Shown here one piece after another: positions 8,451 to 16,928 of a stretch of 64,000 nt of DNA (position 1 is the first letter of the stretch; every line of letters starts with the position of its first letter). The position numbers were made by a program, and so were the translations under genes. The notes beneath the pieces were generated by a model. The model made no database searches. It was not told where the DNA came from and saw only the letters and a program-made list of their open reading frames with translations. This DNA comes from Chlorobiota bacterium (GTDB lineage Bacteria; Bacteroidota; Bacteroidia; Bacteroidales; F082), in assembly GCA_030596395.1 (NCBI GenBank), contig JAUVKF010000001.1, forward strand, positions 62,001 to 126,000, given 5' to 3'.

Positions 8451-8635
8451 CTCAGGAGATTCCTTCGGTCGTTCCTCCCTCGGAAATAAACGGATGTTTT
8501 TATTTTTCGTTTAATTGCGAGCGAAATGAAATGAAGCGCGGCAATCCCAAAAATATGAAATAACGCTAGTAATTAATCCGGTCTTTCAGTTTTTGGGGAC
8601 TCCCGCGGTCGTACTTCCCTCGGAGCTAAACGAAG
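8451..8635. repeat. Composite intergenic repeat region (units X1, Y1, X2)
   Basis: The 361-base gap between dnaX and the M13 peptidase holds two direct copies of a ~42-base unit X (8451-8496 and 8595-8635, sharing GGTCGT...TCCCTCGGA...TAAACG). Between them is a unit Y, 8508-8548, with GCGAGCG...GCGCGGCAATCCC. Both units recur in inverted orientation at 57588-57763. No gene is seen in this stretch. Confidence 0.7.
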
Positions 8636-8679
8636 ATTCGTTTTTGTGGACTCAAAGGAAACTCCAAACTCAAAATCAC

Positions 8680-8687
8680 TATATTTG
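8680..8687 (+). promoter_or_regulatory. -7 box for the M13 peptidase
   Basis: TATATTTG matches TAnnTTTG and lies 37 bases before the ATG at 8725. Confidence 0.5.
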
Positions 8688-8724
8688 CACCCCATTTTAA
8701 ACGCAACCATTAAAAATTAATCTC

Positions 8725-10767
8725 ATGAAAAAAATCTTTATTTATTCATTGATCATGGCAGGAATGATCGTGTTAAACGCTTGCTGTGACGAAAAAAATG
8801 AACAACCAATGACAAAAGCAATTGACCCGGCGAATATGGATACAAACCTGAAACCCGGTGATGATTTCTTCAGGTATGTTAACGGTACCTGGATGGCCAA
8901 TAACCCGATACCGCCTCAATATAGCATGTATGGCGCTTTCCATCAGTTGTACGATGAAAACCAGGAAAACCTGAAGGTACTTGTAGAAGAAGTATCTGCC
9001 GATCAAAATGCCAAGCATGGCAGTGTAAGCCAGAAGATCAGGGACTTTTACAACAGTGGCATGGACACAACCCGCATTGATGAGGTTGGAATTAAAGCCA
9101 TTCAGCCTGAATTGTATGCCATATCAAACCTGGCAACGAAAAAAGATGTCAGCCGTCATGTTGCTGAAATGCACAAGGTTGGCCTTAATACGTTATTTTA
9201 TTTTTATGCCAGTGCCGACCAGAAAAACAGTGTGATGGAAATCGCCAATTTTTACCAGGCCGGTTTGGGTCTTCCTGATGTAGATTATTACACCAACGAT
9301 GATGAAAGATCACAGAAATTAAGAAACGATTACCTCGATCACCTTTCCAGGATGTTTGTTTTAAAAGGCGACGAAAAAGAAAGAGCAGATAAAAATGCAA
9401 AGACCGTTCTTGATATCGAAATGGATATTGCAAAAGTTTCAAAAACACGTCTAGAAAGGCGTGATGCAGAGAAAAATTATCACAAAGTTACGCTGGAAGA
9501 GCTAAATGAATTGTCTCCGGATTTCGATTGGACAGCATACTTTGAAACCCTTGGTCTGGAAGATCCGGGGGATATCAATGTCGGACAAAAGGATTTTATA
9601 GCGGGCCTCAGCACCGTTATGAAAAAGTATTCGGTTGACGACTGGAAAGTTTATTTGATATGGAATTTAATTGATGCTTCAGCAAATTACCTGAGTAAGG
9701 ATATTGTTGAACAGAATTTTGAGTTTTTTGGGAAAACGCTATCCGGCCAACAGGAACTACAACCTCGTTGGAAAAGGGTTATGGGAACAACTTCAAACGG
9801 ACTTGGCGAAGCCATCGGGCAGCTTTATGTTGAAAAATATTTTCCGCCTTCCTCAAAAGAACGTATGGATGAATTGGTTGAAAACCTGAGGAAAGCTTTT
9901 GCCGGGCGCATTAAAAAACTGGATTGGATGTCAGAAAAAACCAAGGAAGAAGCACTTGCTAAGCTTGATCGGATCACAGTTAAAATAGGCTATCCTCAAA
10001 AATGGAAAGATTATTCATCGATGGATGTTGTTGCCGACAGCTACATTAAAAATGTAAGAGCAGCAAATGTCTATGAGTTTAAACGCGGACTTAAAAAAAT
10101 CGGAAACCCGGTTGATAAAACCGAATGGCATATGACCCCGCAAACAGTAAATGCATATTACAATCCCACCAACAATGAGATCGTATTCCCGGCAGGCATT
10201 TTACAACCACCTTTCTTTAATGGCGATGCTGATGATGCAGTGAACTATGGTGCTATTGGTGTTGTTATTGGCCATGAAATGACCCACGGTTTTGATGACC
10301 AGGGCAGGAAATATGACAAAGACGGGAATATGAATGACTGGTGGACTGAAGAAGATGCAGAACGATTCACCGCTAAAACAAAAATTTTAGGTGCTCAATA
10401 TGATAAATTCAGCATGCTTGATTCGTTGCATGTGGATGGCGCATTGACCATGGGCGAGAACATTGCTGACCTTGGTGGGTTAAGTATTTCATACGACGCT
10501 TACCAGATGTCGTTAAATGGAGATGAACCCGCTGACATTGATGGCTTTACTGATGACCAGCGTTTCTATATGGGTTATGCCCAGGTATGGCGTGGCAATA
10601 TCCGTGACAAGGAATTATTGCGCAGGTTAAAAGAAGATGTTCACAGCCCCGGAGAAGCCAGGGTAAATGTTCCAATATTTAATTTGGATATATTTTTAGC
10701 CGCTTTCGATATTTCAAATGAAGACGCACTTTATATCCCCAAAGAGGAAAGAGCGTATATCTGGTAA
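8725..10767 (+). CDS. M13 family zinc metallopeptidase (PepO/neprilysin-like), lipoprotein
   Basis: 680 residues. The signal sequence ends in a lipobox (VLNACC), so the mature protein should be a lipoprotein facing the periplasm or cell surface. Peptidase_M13 N- and C-terminal domains are both present. The zinc site HEMTH is at about residues 517-521 and the third ligand Glu lies in GENIADLGG near 578; the substrate-binding NAYYNPT motif is near 475. Such enzymes degrade peptides. Full length for the family, with its own promoter and terminator, so probably monocistronic. Confidence 0.95.
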   Translation: MKKIFIYSLIMAGMIVLNACCDEKNEQPMTKAIDPANMDTNLKPGDDFFRYVNGTWMANNPIPPQYSMYGAFHQLYDENQENLKVLVEEVSADQNAKHGSVSQKIRDFYNSGMDTTRIDEVGIKAIQPELYAISNLATKKDVSRHVAEMHKVGLNTLFYFYASADQKNSVMEIANFYQAGLGLPDVDYYTNDDERSQKLRNDYLDHLSRMFVLKGDEKERADKNAKTVLDIEMDIAKVSKTRLERRDAEKNYHKVTLEELNELSPDFDWTAYFETLGLEDPGDINVGQKDFIAGLSTVMKKYSVDDWKVYLIWNLIDASANYLSKDIVEQNFEFFGKTLSGQQELQPRWKRVMGTTSNGLGEAIGQLYVEKYFPPSSKERMDELVENLRKAFAGRIKKLDWMSEKTKEEALAKLDRITVKIGYPQKWKDYSSMDVVADSYIKNVRAANVYEFKRGLKKIGNPVDKTEWHMTPQTVNAYYNPTNNEIVFPAGILQPPFFNGDADDAVNYGAIGVVIGHEMTHGFDDQGRKYDKDGNMNDWWTEEDAERFTAKTKILGAQYDKFSMLDSLHVDGALTMGENIADLGGLSISYDAYQMSLNGDEPADIDGFTDDQRFYMGYAQVWRGNIRDKELLRRLKEDVHSPGEARVNVPIFNLDIFLAAFDISNEDALYIPKEERAYIW

Positions 10768-10774
10768 AAAACTT

Positions 10775-10810
10775 AAAACTCCGTCATGAAATTCATAGCG
10801 GAGTTTTTTT
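10775..10810 (+). terminator. Rho-independent terminator of the M13 peptidase gene
   Basis: AAAACTCCG pairs with CGGAGTTTT, and an inner TGAA/TTCA extends the stem; a run of seven or more T follows at 10804-10810. It begins 8 bases after the stop codon. Confidence 0.85.
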
Positions 10811-10829
10811 ATTGTGATTAATCTGCTTT

Positions 10830-10999
10830 AACCCGGAATATGCAATAGAAAATCTATTACGAGCTACAATTACTGCAAAATATACCACTCCGTTAGATTT
10901 TGAAGCCTCACCATAGCGGTGCTATGCTTTCATTTCAAAACCTTATATTTTATTGTACTTGTAACTCTCATGACGAAGTTCCATTGCATAATCCGGGTT
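10830..10999. mobile_element. MITE-like ~170-bp palindromic element
   Basis: The terminal inverted repeats are AACCCGGAATATGCAAT (10830-10846) and its complement at 10983-10999, with one mismatch in 17. The interior is also an imperfect palindrome: TTTTGAA/TTCAAAA arms enclose a CATAGC/GCTATG core near the centre, and ACAATTACTGCAAAATATA faces TATATTTTATTGTACTTGT. No open reading frame of note and no clear target duplication. It lies between the M13 terminator and the 3' end of the AI-2E family gene. Confidence 0.7.
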
Positions 11000-11017
11000 G
11001 AAAAAATTACCGATTTA

Positions 11018-12094
11018 CTAATCATCTTCAGTAAATTGTTCTTTTTCATCCACAATTACCTGTGCTTCTTCCTGCGTACCCAATACAATGGCAAACCATT
11101 CTGTTCTTGGGTGTTGCTCAAGCATGATTTTAATGGTCATAGTAAGCGGAACAGATAGAAACATACCCACAGTTCCCATCACAAAACCCCAAAAAATAAG
11201 TGATAAGAATACTACAAAAGTTGAAAGACCCATACCTTTTCCCATCATTTTAGGTTCAACGGCATTGCCTATGATCACGTTTACGGCAACAAATGCAACG
11301 GTAGTCCATAGTGCCCCACCGAAACCTAATTGAATGAGTGCAAACAAGACAGCAGGCACTGCTGCTATAATTGATCCAATGTTTGGAATATAATTTAAAA
11401 GGAAAGCCACCAGTGCCCAGATGATCGCATAATCAACACCAATTATAGCAAGACATATCCAGATGAGGACTCCGGTTAAAAGGCTGGTAATTGTTTTTAT
11501 TGATAAATAATGGCGAATGCTGTTTCCTATTACATTTAAATAAGCAAGTGACCCACCAGAATCTTTAATAATTGCTTTGATTTTAACAGGGAGGCTATCC
11601 AGTTCTAACAGTAAGAAAAGTGCCAGAAAAAAAATGGTGAATGCATTGCCCATAAAACCACCCAACTGCCCTAAAAATCCGGCAGTAATACTCATTACTT
11701 TTGCAGGGTCGAATATTTCTGACATTTTATCTGTTTGAATATTTATCCCTTTTTCATTGAAAAACTGAAGAACAGATTTTCCAATTTTATTCAAATTTTC
11801 TTCATATTTTGAAGCATCCTCTGAAAAAGAAGATAAGGAGGTTGCGATTATTTCCCCAAAACCAAAAAAAATAGTCACAATTCCGATAAGTACAATTGTG
11901 ACTGCCAATCCCTGTGGCACTTTTTTCTTTTGTAACCACATGATGGGTTGTGCACAAATGATACTGATAAAAAATGCCATCAGTAGAGGTGTAACAATAG
12001 AAGTTGCATACATAACACCTGCAATGATGATGATAAAGGCTGCAAAAATTAATACTGCAGGTAATTGTTTTGTAGTTGAATTATTGGTTTCCAT
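11018..12094 (-). CDS. AI-2E family transporter (TqsA/PerM type)
   Basis: 358 residues with about seven to eight predicted membrane segments: two near the N-terminus (residues 10-55), one near 60-80, then a soluble stretch of about 70 residues and a C-terminal membrane half containing the family-typical YIPNIGSIIAAVPAVLFAL and GNAVEPKMMGKGMGLS segments. Some family members export autoinducer-2, others act as Na+/H+ antiporters, so the cargo cannot be inferred here. The acidic tail EKEQFTEDD is cytoplasmic. Confidence 0.88.
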   Translation of the reverse strand: METNNSTTKQLPAVLIFAAFIIIIAGVMYATSIVTPLLMAFFISIICAQPIMWLQKKKVPQGLAVTIVLIGIVTIFFGFGEIIATSLSSFSEDASKYEENLNKIGKSVLQFFNEKGINIQTDKMSEIFDPAKVMSITAGFLGQLGGFMGNAFTIFFLALFLLLELDSLPVKIKAIIKDSGGSLAYLNVIGNSIRHYLSIKTITSLLTGVLIWICLAIIGVDYAIIWALVAFLLNYIPNIGSIIAAVPAVLFALIQLGFGGALWTTVAFVAVNVIIGNAVEPKMMGKGMGLSTFVVFLSLIFWGFVMGTVGMFLSVPLTMTIKIMLEQHPRTEWFAIVLGTQEEAQVIVDEKEQFTEDD

Positions 12095-12250
12095 CGTATA
12101 TTTCTTTATTGATTAAGTCAGGACTAAAAATAGAGAAAAAATCCAATAGCTATAAATTGACAGTATAGTTCTTAGCAAAAAATAACTTCAGCTATCCAAT
12201 TATATCCTTATTTTTACCTGCTCAAATTACAACCCACAAATCATATTTAA

Positions 12251-15070
12251 ATGAAAACATCAATCAATTTCTTATTAGCATTTTTACTAACACTTTCATA
12301 CAGTGTAGTTTTTACCCAGGATTTTCAACCTGATGAAAATTTACCCAATGATCCAGCGGTAATTACCGGCAAACTCGATAATGGATTAGTCTATTACATT
12401 CGTCAAAACCAGAAACCTGAAAAAAGAGTTGAATTCCGACTGGTTGTAAACGCCGGTTCTATCCTCGAAGATGATGATCAGCAAGGGCTTGCCCACTTTT
12501 TGGAACACATGGCATTTAACGGAACCGAAGATTTCAGCAAAAATGATTTGATCAATTTTCTGGAAAAATCAGGTGTTGATTTTGGAGCCGACCTGAATGC
12601 TTACACCAGCTTTGATGAAACGGTGTATATGTTCCAGATGCCATCCGACAGGCAGGGATTGATAGATTCAGGTTTTATGGTATTGGAAAATTGGGCACAT
12701 AAGCTCAGTTTCGATGAAGAAGAAATTGATAAAGAGCGTGGCGTTGTGCACGAGGAATGGCGCCTTGGCCTGGGAGCAGAGGACAGGATGATGAAAAAGT
12801 ATTTACCAATCCTGCTCAAAGATTCACGATATGCTGAACGGCTACCTATAGGTAAAATGAGTGTTGTAGATTCGTGTGAATATAGTACGATCACAAGATT
12901 TTATCACGACTGGTACCGTCCCAACCTGATGGCTGTAGTAGTTGTGGGGGATATTGACCCGGTGTATGCCGAAGAACAAATAAAAAAGCATTTCAATAAG
13001 CTCCAGGGGCCTGAGACAGAAAGGGAAAGGGTTGATTTTAATATCCCAAATAACGGCCAACCCTTGATTGCAGTTACTACTGACAAGGAGGCAACACGCA
13101 CCAGCGTGGTTATGTTCCGTAAAATGAACAAGTTTGGTGTTAAAACAAACGACAACTATCGAACCATGATCAAGTTCAATTTATTCATTTCCCTAATGAA
13201 TGCCAGGCTTTTCGAGCAAACACAGGACCCTGATGCTCCTTATATGTATGCTGCTTCAAATTATAGTGGTTTCCTTGCGAGATCTCTTGATGCTTATACC
13301 ATTTTTGCCATGGTGAAAGAAAACCGTGTTGATGATGCTGTCGCCTCTTTAATTCACACGAATAAGCAAATTAAGCGTTATGGATTTACTGAAAGTGAAT
13401 TTAAACGTCAGAAGGCTGAATTGATAAGTAATCTTGAAAAAGCACTTCAGGAAAAAGACAAAACCGAATCACGAAGATTTGTCAGTGAATATGTTTCTAA
13501 CTTTCTGGAAAGCGAACCTTTCCCAGGAATTGAATATGAGACTGAATTGACAAAATCTGTCTTGCCCGGCATTACATTGGATGAGATCAATCAAATAGCG
13601 TATTATTTTGCTAAAAACAACGGGCTGGTTATTTTGGTTACCGGACCTGAAAAGGAAGGTCTTGAAATACCTGACGAAGAAGAAATATTAGCCACCATCG
13701 CAAACGCCCAGAAAGATGAAATTATAGAATATAAAGAAGAAACTTTAAAAGAATCTTTAATTGAGGGTGCTCTTGTTGGGGGAAAAATCACAGGCCAGTC
13801 AACTGATGAAGAATTTGGGATAACTGAGATTACTTTAAGCAATGGAGTAAATGTTGTTTTAAAGCCAACCACTTTTAAAAACGATGAAGTATTGATGACT
13901 AGTTTTGGATATGGTGGCACCTCAGTTTCCTCAGACGAAGATTTTATTTCGGCCTATTTTGCCAACCAGATCATGTCGATGAGTGGTGTGGGTGAATTTG
14001 ATAACATTGCTTTAAAGAAATTTCTTACCGGGAAAAATGTATCGGTCAATCCCGAAATCGGAGATGTATCACAGGGTCTGAAAGGCAATTCCGTTAAAAA
14101 GGATTTGGAAACCTTATTTCAACTTACCTACCTTTATTTTACCGAACCAAGAAAAGACACTACTGCATTTAAAACTTTTAAATCGCAGATGCTCACCCAG
14201 TTCAAATTCATGATGTCGAACCCACAGGCAGTATTTTATGATACAATTTTTAAACTGGCTACTCAAAATGACCCGCGAACTATTGTGATACCAACTGAAG
14301 AACAAATCAACAGTATTGATCTCGACAAATCCTGGTCATTTTTTAAAGACAGGTTTTCAAATGCCAATGGCTTTACATTTATTTTCACCGGAAGTTTTGA
14401 TATAGAGACTATTACTCCTCTTATTTCAAAATATCTCGGCTCACTTCCTTCTGCTGAAGGAAATGGAATGTGGAAAGATGTAAATCCTGAATTTCCGGCA
14501 GGAATTACCGAAGTGGTTGTACACAAAGGGACAGAGCCAAAAAGTTCGGTAGCTATTTTGATGGATGAACCATTCAAATTCACTCCTGAAAACCGCCTGA
14601 AAATGAGCATGCTGATGAAAATTCTGAATATCAGAATGCGAGAGAGTATGCGCGAAGACCAGGGTGGAGTTTATGGTGTAAGGTCAAGGCCGAACATGAG
14701 TAAATACCCTAAAGAGGAAATTAATATCATGATTAGTTGGGGTTGTTCTCCCGAAAATGTAGACAAACTGGCTCAAACAGTTTTATTCGAAATGGATACT
14801 TTAAAAATGAACGGACCGAACGATATCAATCTTGTCAAAGCAAAAGAAACAACAATCCGCGACTTTGAATCTAATTTTGAGAAAAACAGTTACTGGCTTG
14901 GCAAAATCAAGAATGCAAATTATTATGGTGAAGACTTATCTGGACTTGATGAAATAAAAGCCAAAGTTCAGTCTGTTACTTCCGATGAACTAAAGGAAAT
15001 GGCCAATATGTATTTCAGGGATGACCATTACCTGAAAGTAGTTTTAATGCCGGAGGAAACAGATGAATAG
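12251..15070 (+). CDS. M16 family zinc metallopeptidase (pitrilysin-like)
   Basis: 939 residues with an N-terminal signal peptide. The inverted zinc motif HFLEH is at residues 82-86, with the downstream ligand Glu in the DKERGVVHEEW segment near 160. Four M16 lobes in one chain: the active N-terminal domain and a second inactive half from about residue 520, where VYGVRSRPNMSKYP carries the substrate-contact segment. Bacteroidota homologues are periplasmic or secreted processing or degradative proteases. Monocistronic; no strong terminator follows. Confidence 0.93.
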   Translation: MKTSINFLLAFLLTLSYSVVFTQDFQPDENLPNDPAVITGKLDNGLVYYIRQNQKPEKRVEFRLVVNAGSILEDDDQQGLAHFLEHMAFNGTEDFSKNDLINFLEKSGVDFGADLNAYTSFDETVYMFQMPSDRQGLIDSGFMVLENWAHKLSFDEEEIDKERGVVHEEWRLGLGAEDRMMKKYLPILLKDSRYAERLPIGKMSVVDSCEYSTITRFYHDWYRPNLMAVVVVGDIDPVYAEEQIKKHFNKLQGPETERERVDFNIPNNGQPLIAVTTDKEATRTSVVMFRKMNKFGVKTNDNYRTMIKFNLFISLMNARLFEQTQDPDAPYMYAASNYSGFLARSLDAYTIFAMVKENRVDDAVASLIHTNKQIKRYGFTESEFKRQKAELISNLEKALQEKDKTESRRFVSEYVSNFLESEPFPGIEYETELTKSVLPGITLDEINQIAYYFAKNNGLVILVTGPEKEGLEIPDEEEILATIANAQKDEIIEYKEETLKESLIEGALVGGKITGQSTDEEFGITEITLSNGVNVVLKPTTFKNDEVLMTSFGYGGTSVSSDEDFISAYFANQIMSMSGVGEFDNIALKKFLTGKNVSVNPEIGDVSQGLKGNSVKKDLETLFQLTYLYFTEPRKDTTAFKTFKSQMLTQFKFMMSNPQAVFYDTIFKLATQNDPRTIVIPTEEQINSIDLDKSWSFFKDRFSNANGFTFIFTGSFDIETITPLISKYLGSLPSAEGNGMWKDVNPEFPAGITEVVVHKGTEPKSSVAILMDEPFKFTPENRLKMSMLMKILNIRMRESMREDQGGVYGVRSRPNMSKYPKEEINIMISWGCSPENVDKLAQTVLFEMDTLKMNGPNDINLVKAKETTIRDFESNFEKNSYWLGKIKNANYYGEDLSGLDEIKAKVQSVTSDELKEMANMYFRDDHYLKVVLMPEETDE

Positions 15071-15139
15071 TTGTTAATAAACAACCCTCAATTAAAAGAC
15101 AACAGCGCAAATTAGTTAGATAGGTACTGGCTTTTGATT

Positions 15140-15330
15140 GACCCGCCAGATCGAAAGCACTGGGCCTGTGCGGGGGAGGAACTGGCGGGTCGGAAACAGG
15201 GGGAAAAGGACCTGTTGATTGCCTCCTTTATTTATCAGGAATTCATAAAGACTCTTCGCTATCGCTCAGAGTGACAAGAAGGTATTTTCAACCTGCTGAA
15301 AGCTAAAGCCCATTCAGCGGGTTAAAGGCT
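15140..15330. repeat. Intergenic hairpins upstream of the acyltransferase pair
   Basis: The gap from 15071 to 15430 has no gene. It contains a perfect 10-bp inverted repeat GACCCGCCAG/CTGGCGGGTC (15140-15149 and 15182-15191, 32-base loop), a CTCTTCGCTATCGCTCAGAG segment (15248-15267), and an 11-bp inverted repeat AACCTGCTGAA/TTCAGCGGGTT around 15290-15323 with one G-T pair. Confidence 0.6.
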
Positions 15331-15404
15331 GAAGACTGACGACTGGCGGCTGATGACTTTTTAGCGTTAATTCTCTTTACCTACTATCGATTTTCCAGAA
15401 TCAT

Positions 15405-15412
15405 TACTTTTG
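15405..15412 (+). promoter_or_regulatory. -7 box for the acyltransferase pair
   Basis: TACTTTTG, a full TAnnTTTG match, lies 18 bases before the ATG at 15431. It overlaps an alternative upstream TTG codon at 15410 and therefore argues against that start. Confidence 0.55.
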
Positions 15413-15430
15413 GCCTACCAAAATTTATTC

Positions 15431-15973
15431 ATGAAAACCATTTCCAAATTAATTTACAAATTAGCCGGCTGGAAAGCAACAGGCGGAGTTCCTGAAGGTA
15501 TGACCAAGGCTGTTTTCATCATTGCACCTCACACCAGTAATTTGGATTTTTACATTGGCCGATTTTACTGCTGGATTAAGGATATTCCCATAAAGGTTGT
15601 TATTAAAAAAGAATCCTTTTTCTGGCCATTTGGTGGTTTGTTAAAAAAAGTTGGTGGCGTGCCAATTGACCGGAGCAAACGCAACAACAAGGTCGATCAG
15701 GTTGTTGAATTGTTTAAGGTTACCGATCCGATGTTTTTTGCCCTTACTCCTGAAGGCACACGTAAAAGGGTTGACAAATGGAAACGCGGATTTTATTTTA
15801 TTGCCATAAAGGCGAAGGTTCCCATCCTGCTTTGTTACATCGATTACGAAAAAAAAGAAGCGGGAGTCGGACCCCCATTTTACCCAACGGGGGATTTTGA
15901 CAAAGATTTTAAGGAAATTGAAAATTTTTACAGAGAGAAAAAGGCAAAACACCCGGAGAATTTTAATTTGTAA
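15431..15973 (+). CDS. 1-acyl-sn-glycerol-3-phosphate acyltransferase-like protein, copy 1
   Basis: 180 residues, short for PlsC-type enzymes but typical of the small Bacteroidota members. The acyltransferase motif I appears as APHTSNLDFYIG (His and Asp four apart), the middle block as FGGLLKKVGGVPIDR and motif III as PEGTRKRVDKWKRG. The family acylates lysophosphatidate or related lipids at the inner membrane. Copy 2 starts one base after this stop codon and has the same length, so the two form a tandem duplication and one transcript. Confidence 0.82.
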   Translation: MKTISKLIYKLAGWKATGGVPEGMTKAVFIIAPHTSNLDFYIGRFYCWIKDIPIKVVIKKESFFWPFGGLLKKVGGVPIDRSKRNNKVDQVVELFKVTDPMFFALTPEGTRKRVDKWKRGFYFIAIKAKVPILLCYIDYEKKEAGVGPPFYPTGDFDKDFKEIENFYREKKAKHPENFNL

Positions 15974-15974
15974 G

Positions 15975-16517
15975 ATGCAAAAATTAGCAAACTTCACTCT
16001 GAAAATAATTGGTTGGAAAATCAGCGGTCAAATTCCTGACGACGTAAAAAAAGTGGTGCTCATTCAGGCTCCACACACCAGCCTTTGGGATTTTGTTATT
16101 GGCCGGATTGTTTTTTGGCACTACGGCTACCCGATCAAGCTTCTAATTAAAAAAGAAGCCTTTAAATGGCCATTTGGGGGAATGATGAAGTTGCTGGGTG
16201 GTATTCCGGTGAACCGGAAAAAGAATGAAAAAATGGTTGATGCGGTTGCACGCATGATTGATGAACAGGAGAATATTGTATTGGTCATTACGCCCGAAGC
16301 TACACGGAAACGGGTTGATAACTGGAAACGCGGTTTTTATTACATAGCCATCAAAGCAGAAGTCCCCATTGCCCTGGGATGGATCGATTACCCCGACAAG
16401 CGTGGCGGTATCGGCCCTCTTTATTATCCTACCGGTGATTTTGACAAAGATTTCAAAGAAATTGAAGATTTTTATCGCGGATTCAGGGGGAAACATCCTG
16501 AAAGGTTTAACCTTTAG
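15975..16517 (+). CDS. 1-acyl-sn-glycerol-3-phosphate acyltransferase-like protein, copy 2
   Basis: 180 residues, starting ATGCAAAAA at 15975, one base after the stop of copy 1. APHTSLWDFVIG carries the catalytic His and Asp; GGIPVNRKK and PEATRKRVDNWKRG align with copy 1. The second motif reads PEATR where most family members, including copy 1, have PEGTR, so the Gly is replaced by Ala. This may alter activity or substrate range. The C-terminal PTGDFDKDFKEIE is shared with copy 1 and with the broken third copy downstream. Confidence 0.8.
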   Translation: MQKLANFTLKIIGWKISGQIPDDVKKVVLIQAPHTSLWDFVIGRIVFWHYGYPIKLLIKKEAFKWPFGGMMKLLGGIPVNRKKNEKMVDAVARMIDEQENIVLVITPEATRKRVDNWKRGFYYIAIKAEVPIALGWIDYPDKRGGIGPLYYPTGDFDKDFKEIEDFYRGFRGKHPERFNL

Positions 16518-16572
16518 TTATTGGTCACTGATCATTTGAAATATAACTCAAGCTTCCGACTAATTACTTACC

Positions 16573-16654
16573 CTCATTGGTGTCCTCACCAATGAGCCGA
16601 AAAAGATAGTAAAATCATCGTTTTTTGTTCTCCAGGTGGTGAAGACACCAACTG
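16573..16654. repeat. Related hairpins with GGTG-TCYT-CACC core
   Basis: CTCATTGGTG/CACCAATGAG forms a perfect 10-bp stem with loop TCCT (16573-16596). A second hairpin, CCAGGTGGTG/CACCAACTGG (16631-16654), reads on the opposite strand as GGTGTCTTCACC and so belongs to the same repeat type. The second hairpin is repeated at 17198-17221. Confidence 0.65.
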
Positions 16655-16897
16655 GGAAATAGAAAGTGCCCATCATCCTCTCATTCCTCGACTACTGCAA
16701 AAAAGAAGTAGGAATCGGCCCCGTATTAAACGTGACCGGCGATTTTGAAACCGACTTTAAAAAATTGAGGATTATTACCAGGAATGAAAAGGAAATATCC
16801 TGAGTTGTTTAATCTTTATGTGGGTTAGTTTTAATCAGTTATAATTTGTTAATTTAGCTTTGAATGTAAAGCACGCGGAAAATTCGCGCGCTATTGG
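16605..16897 (+). repeat. Duplicated block, copy 1
   Basis: Two parts of this block, 16605-16655 and 16767-16897, are repeated almost exactly at 17172-17222 and 17229-17360. The stretch 16656-16766, which holds most of the third acyltransferase remnant, is missing from the second copy. Confidence 0.8.
16663..16828 (+). pseudogene. C-terminal remnant of a third acyltransferase copy
   Basis: Translation gives KVPIILSFLDYCKKE, then VGIGPVLNVTGDFETDFKK. These match the last third of the two intact acyltransferases upstream. A frameshift follows, and in other frames EDYYQ and KYPELFNLYVG complete the family C-terminus before a stop at 16826-16828. No N-terminal two thirds remain, and an in-frame TAG precedes the remnant. 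Confidence 0.8.
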
Positions 16898-16928
16898 AAG
16901 TTCAGGGGAACTTTATTTTGCATAACAC

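Noticed and set aside
15897-15974. Longer N-terminus for acyltransferase copy 2
   Set aside because: It would lie inside copy 1 and encode no family sequence; ATG at 15975 gives the same length as copy 1.
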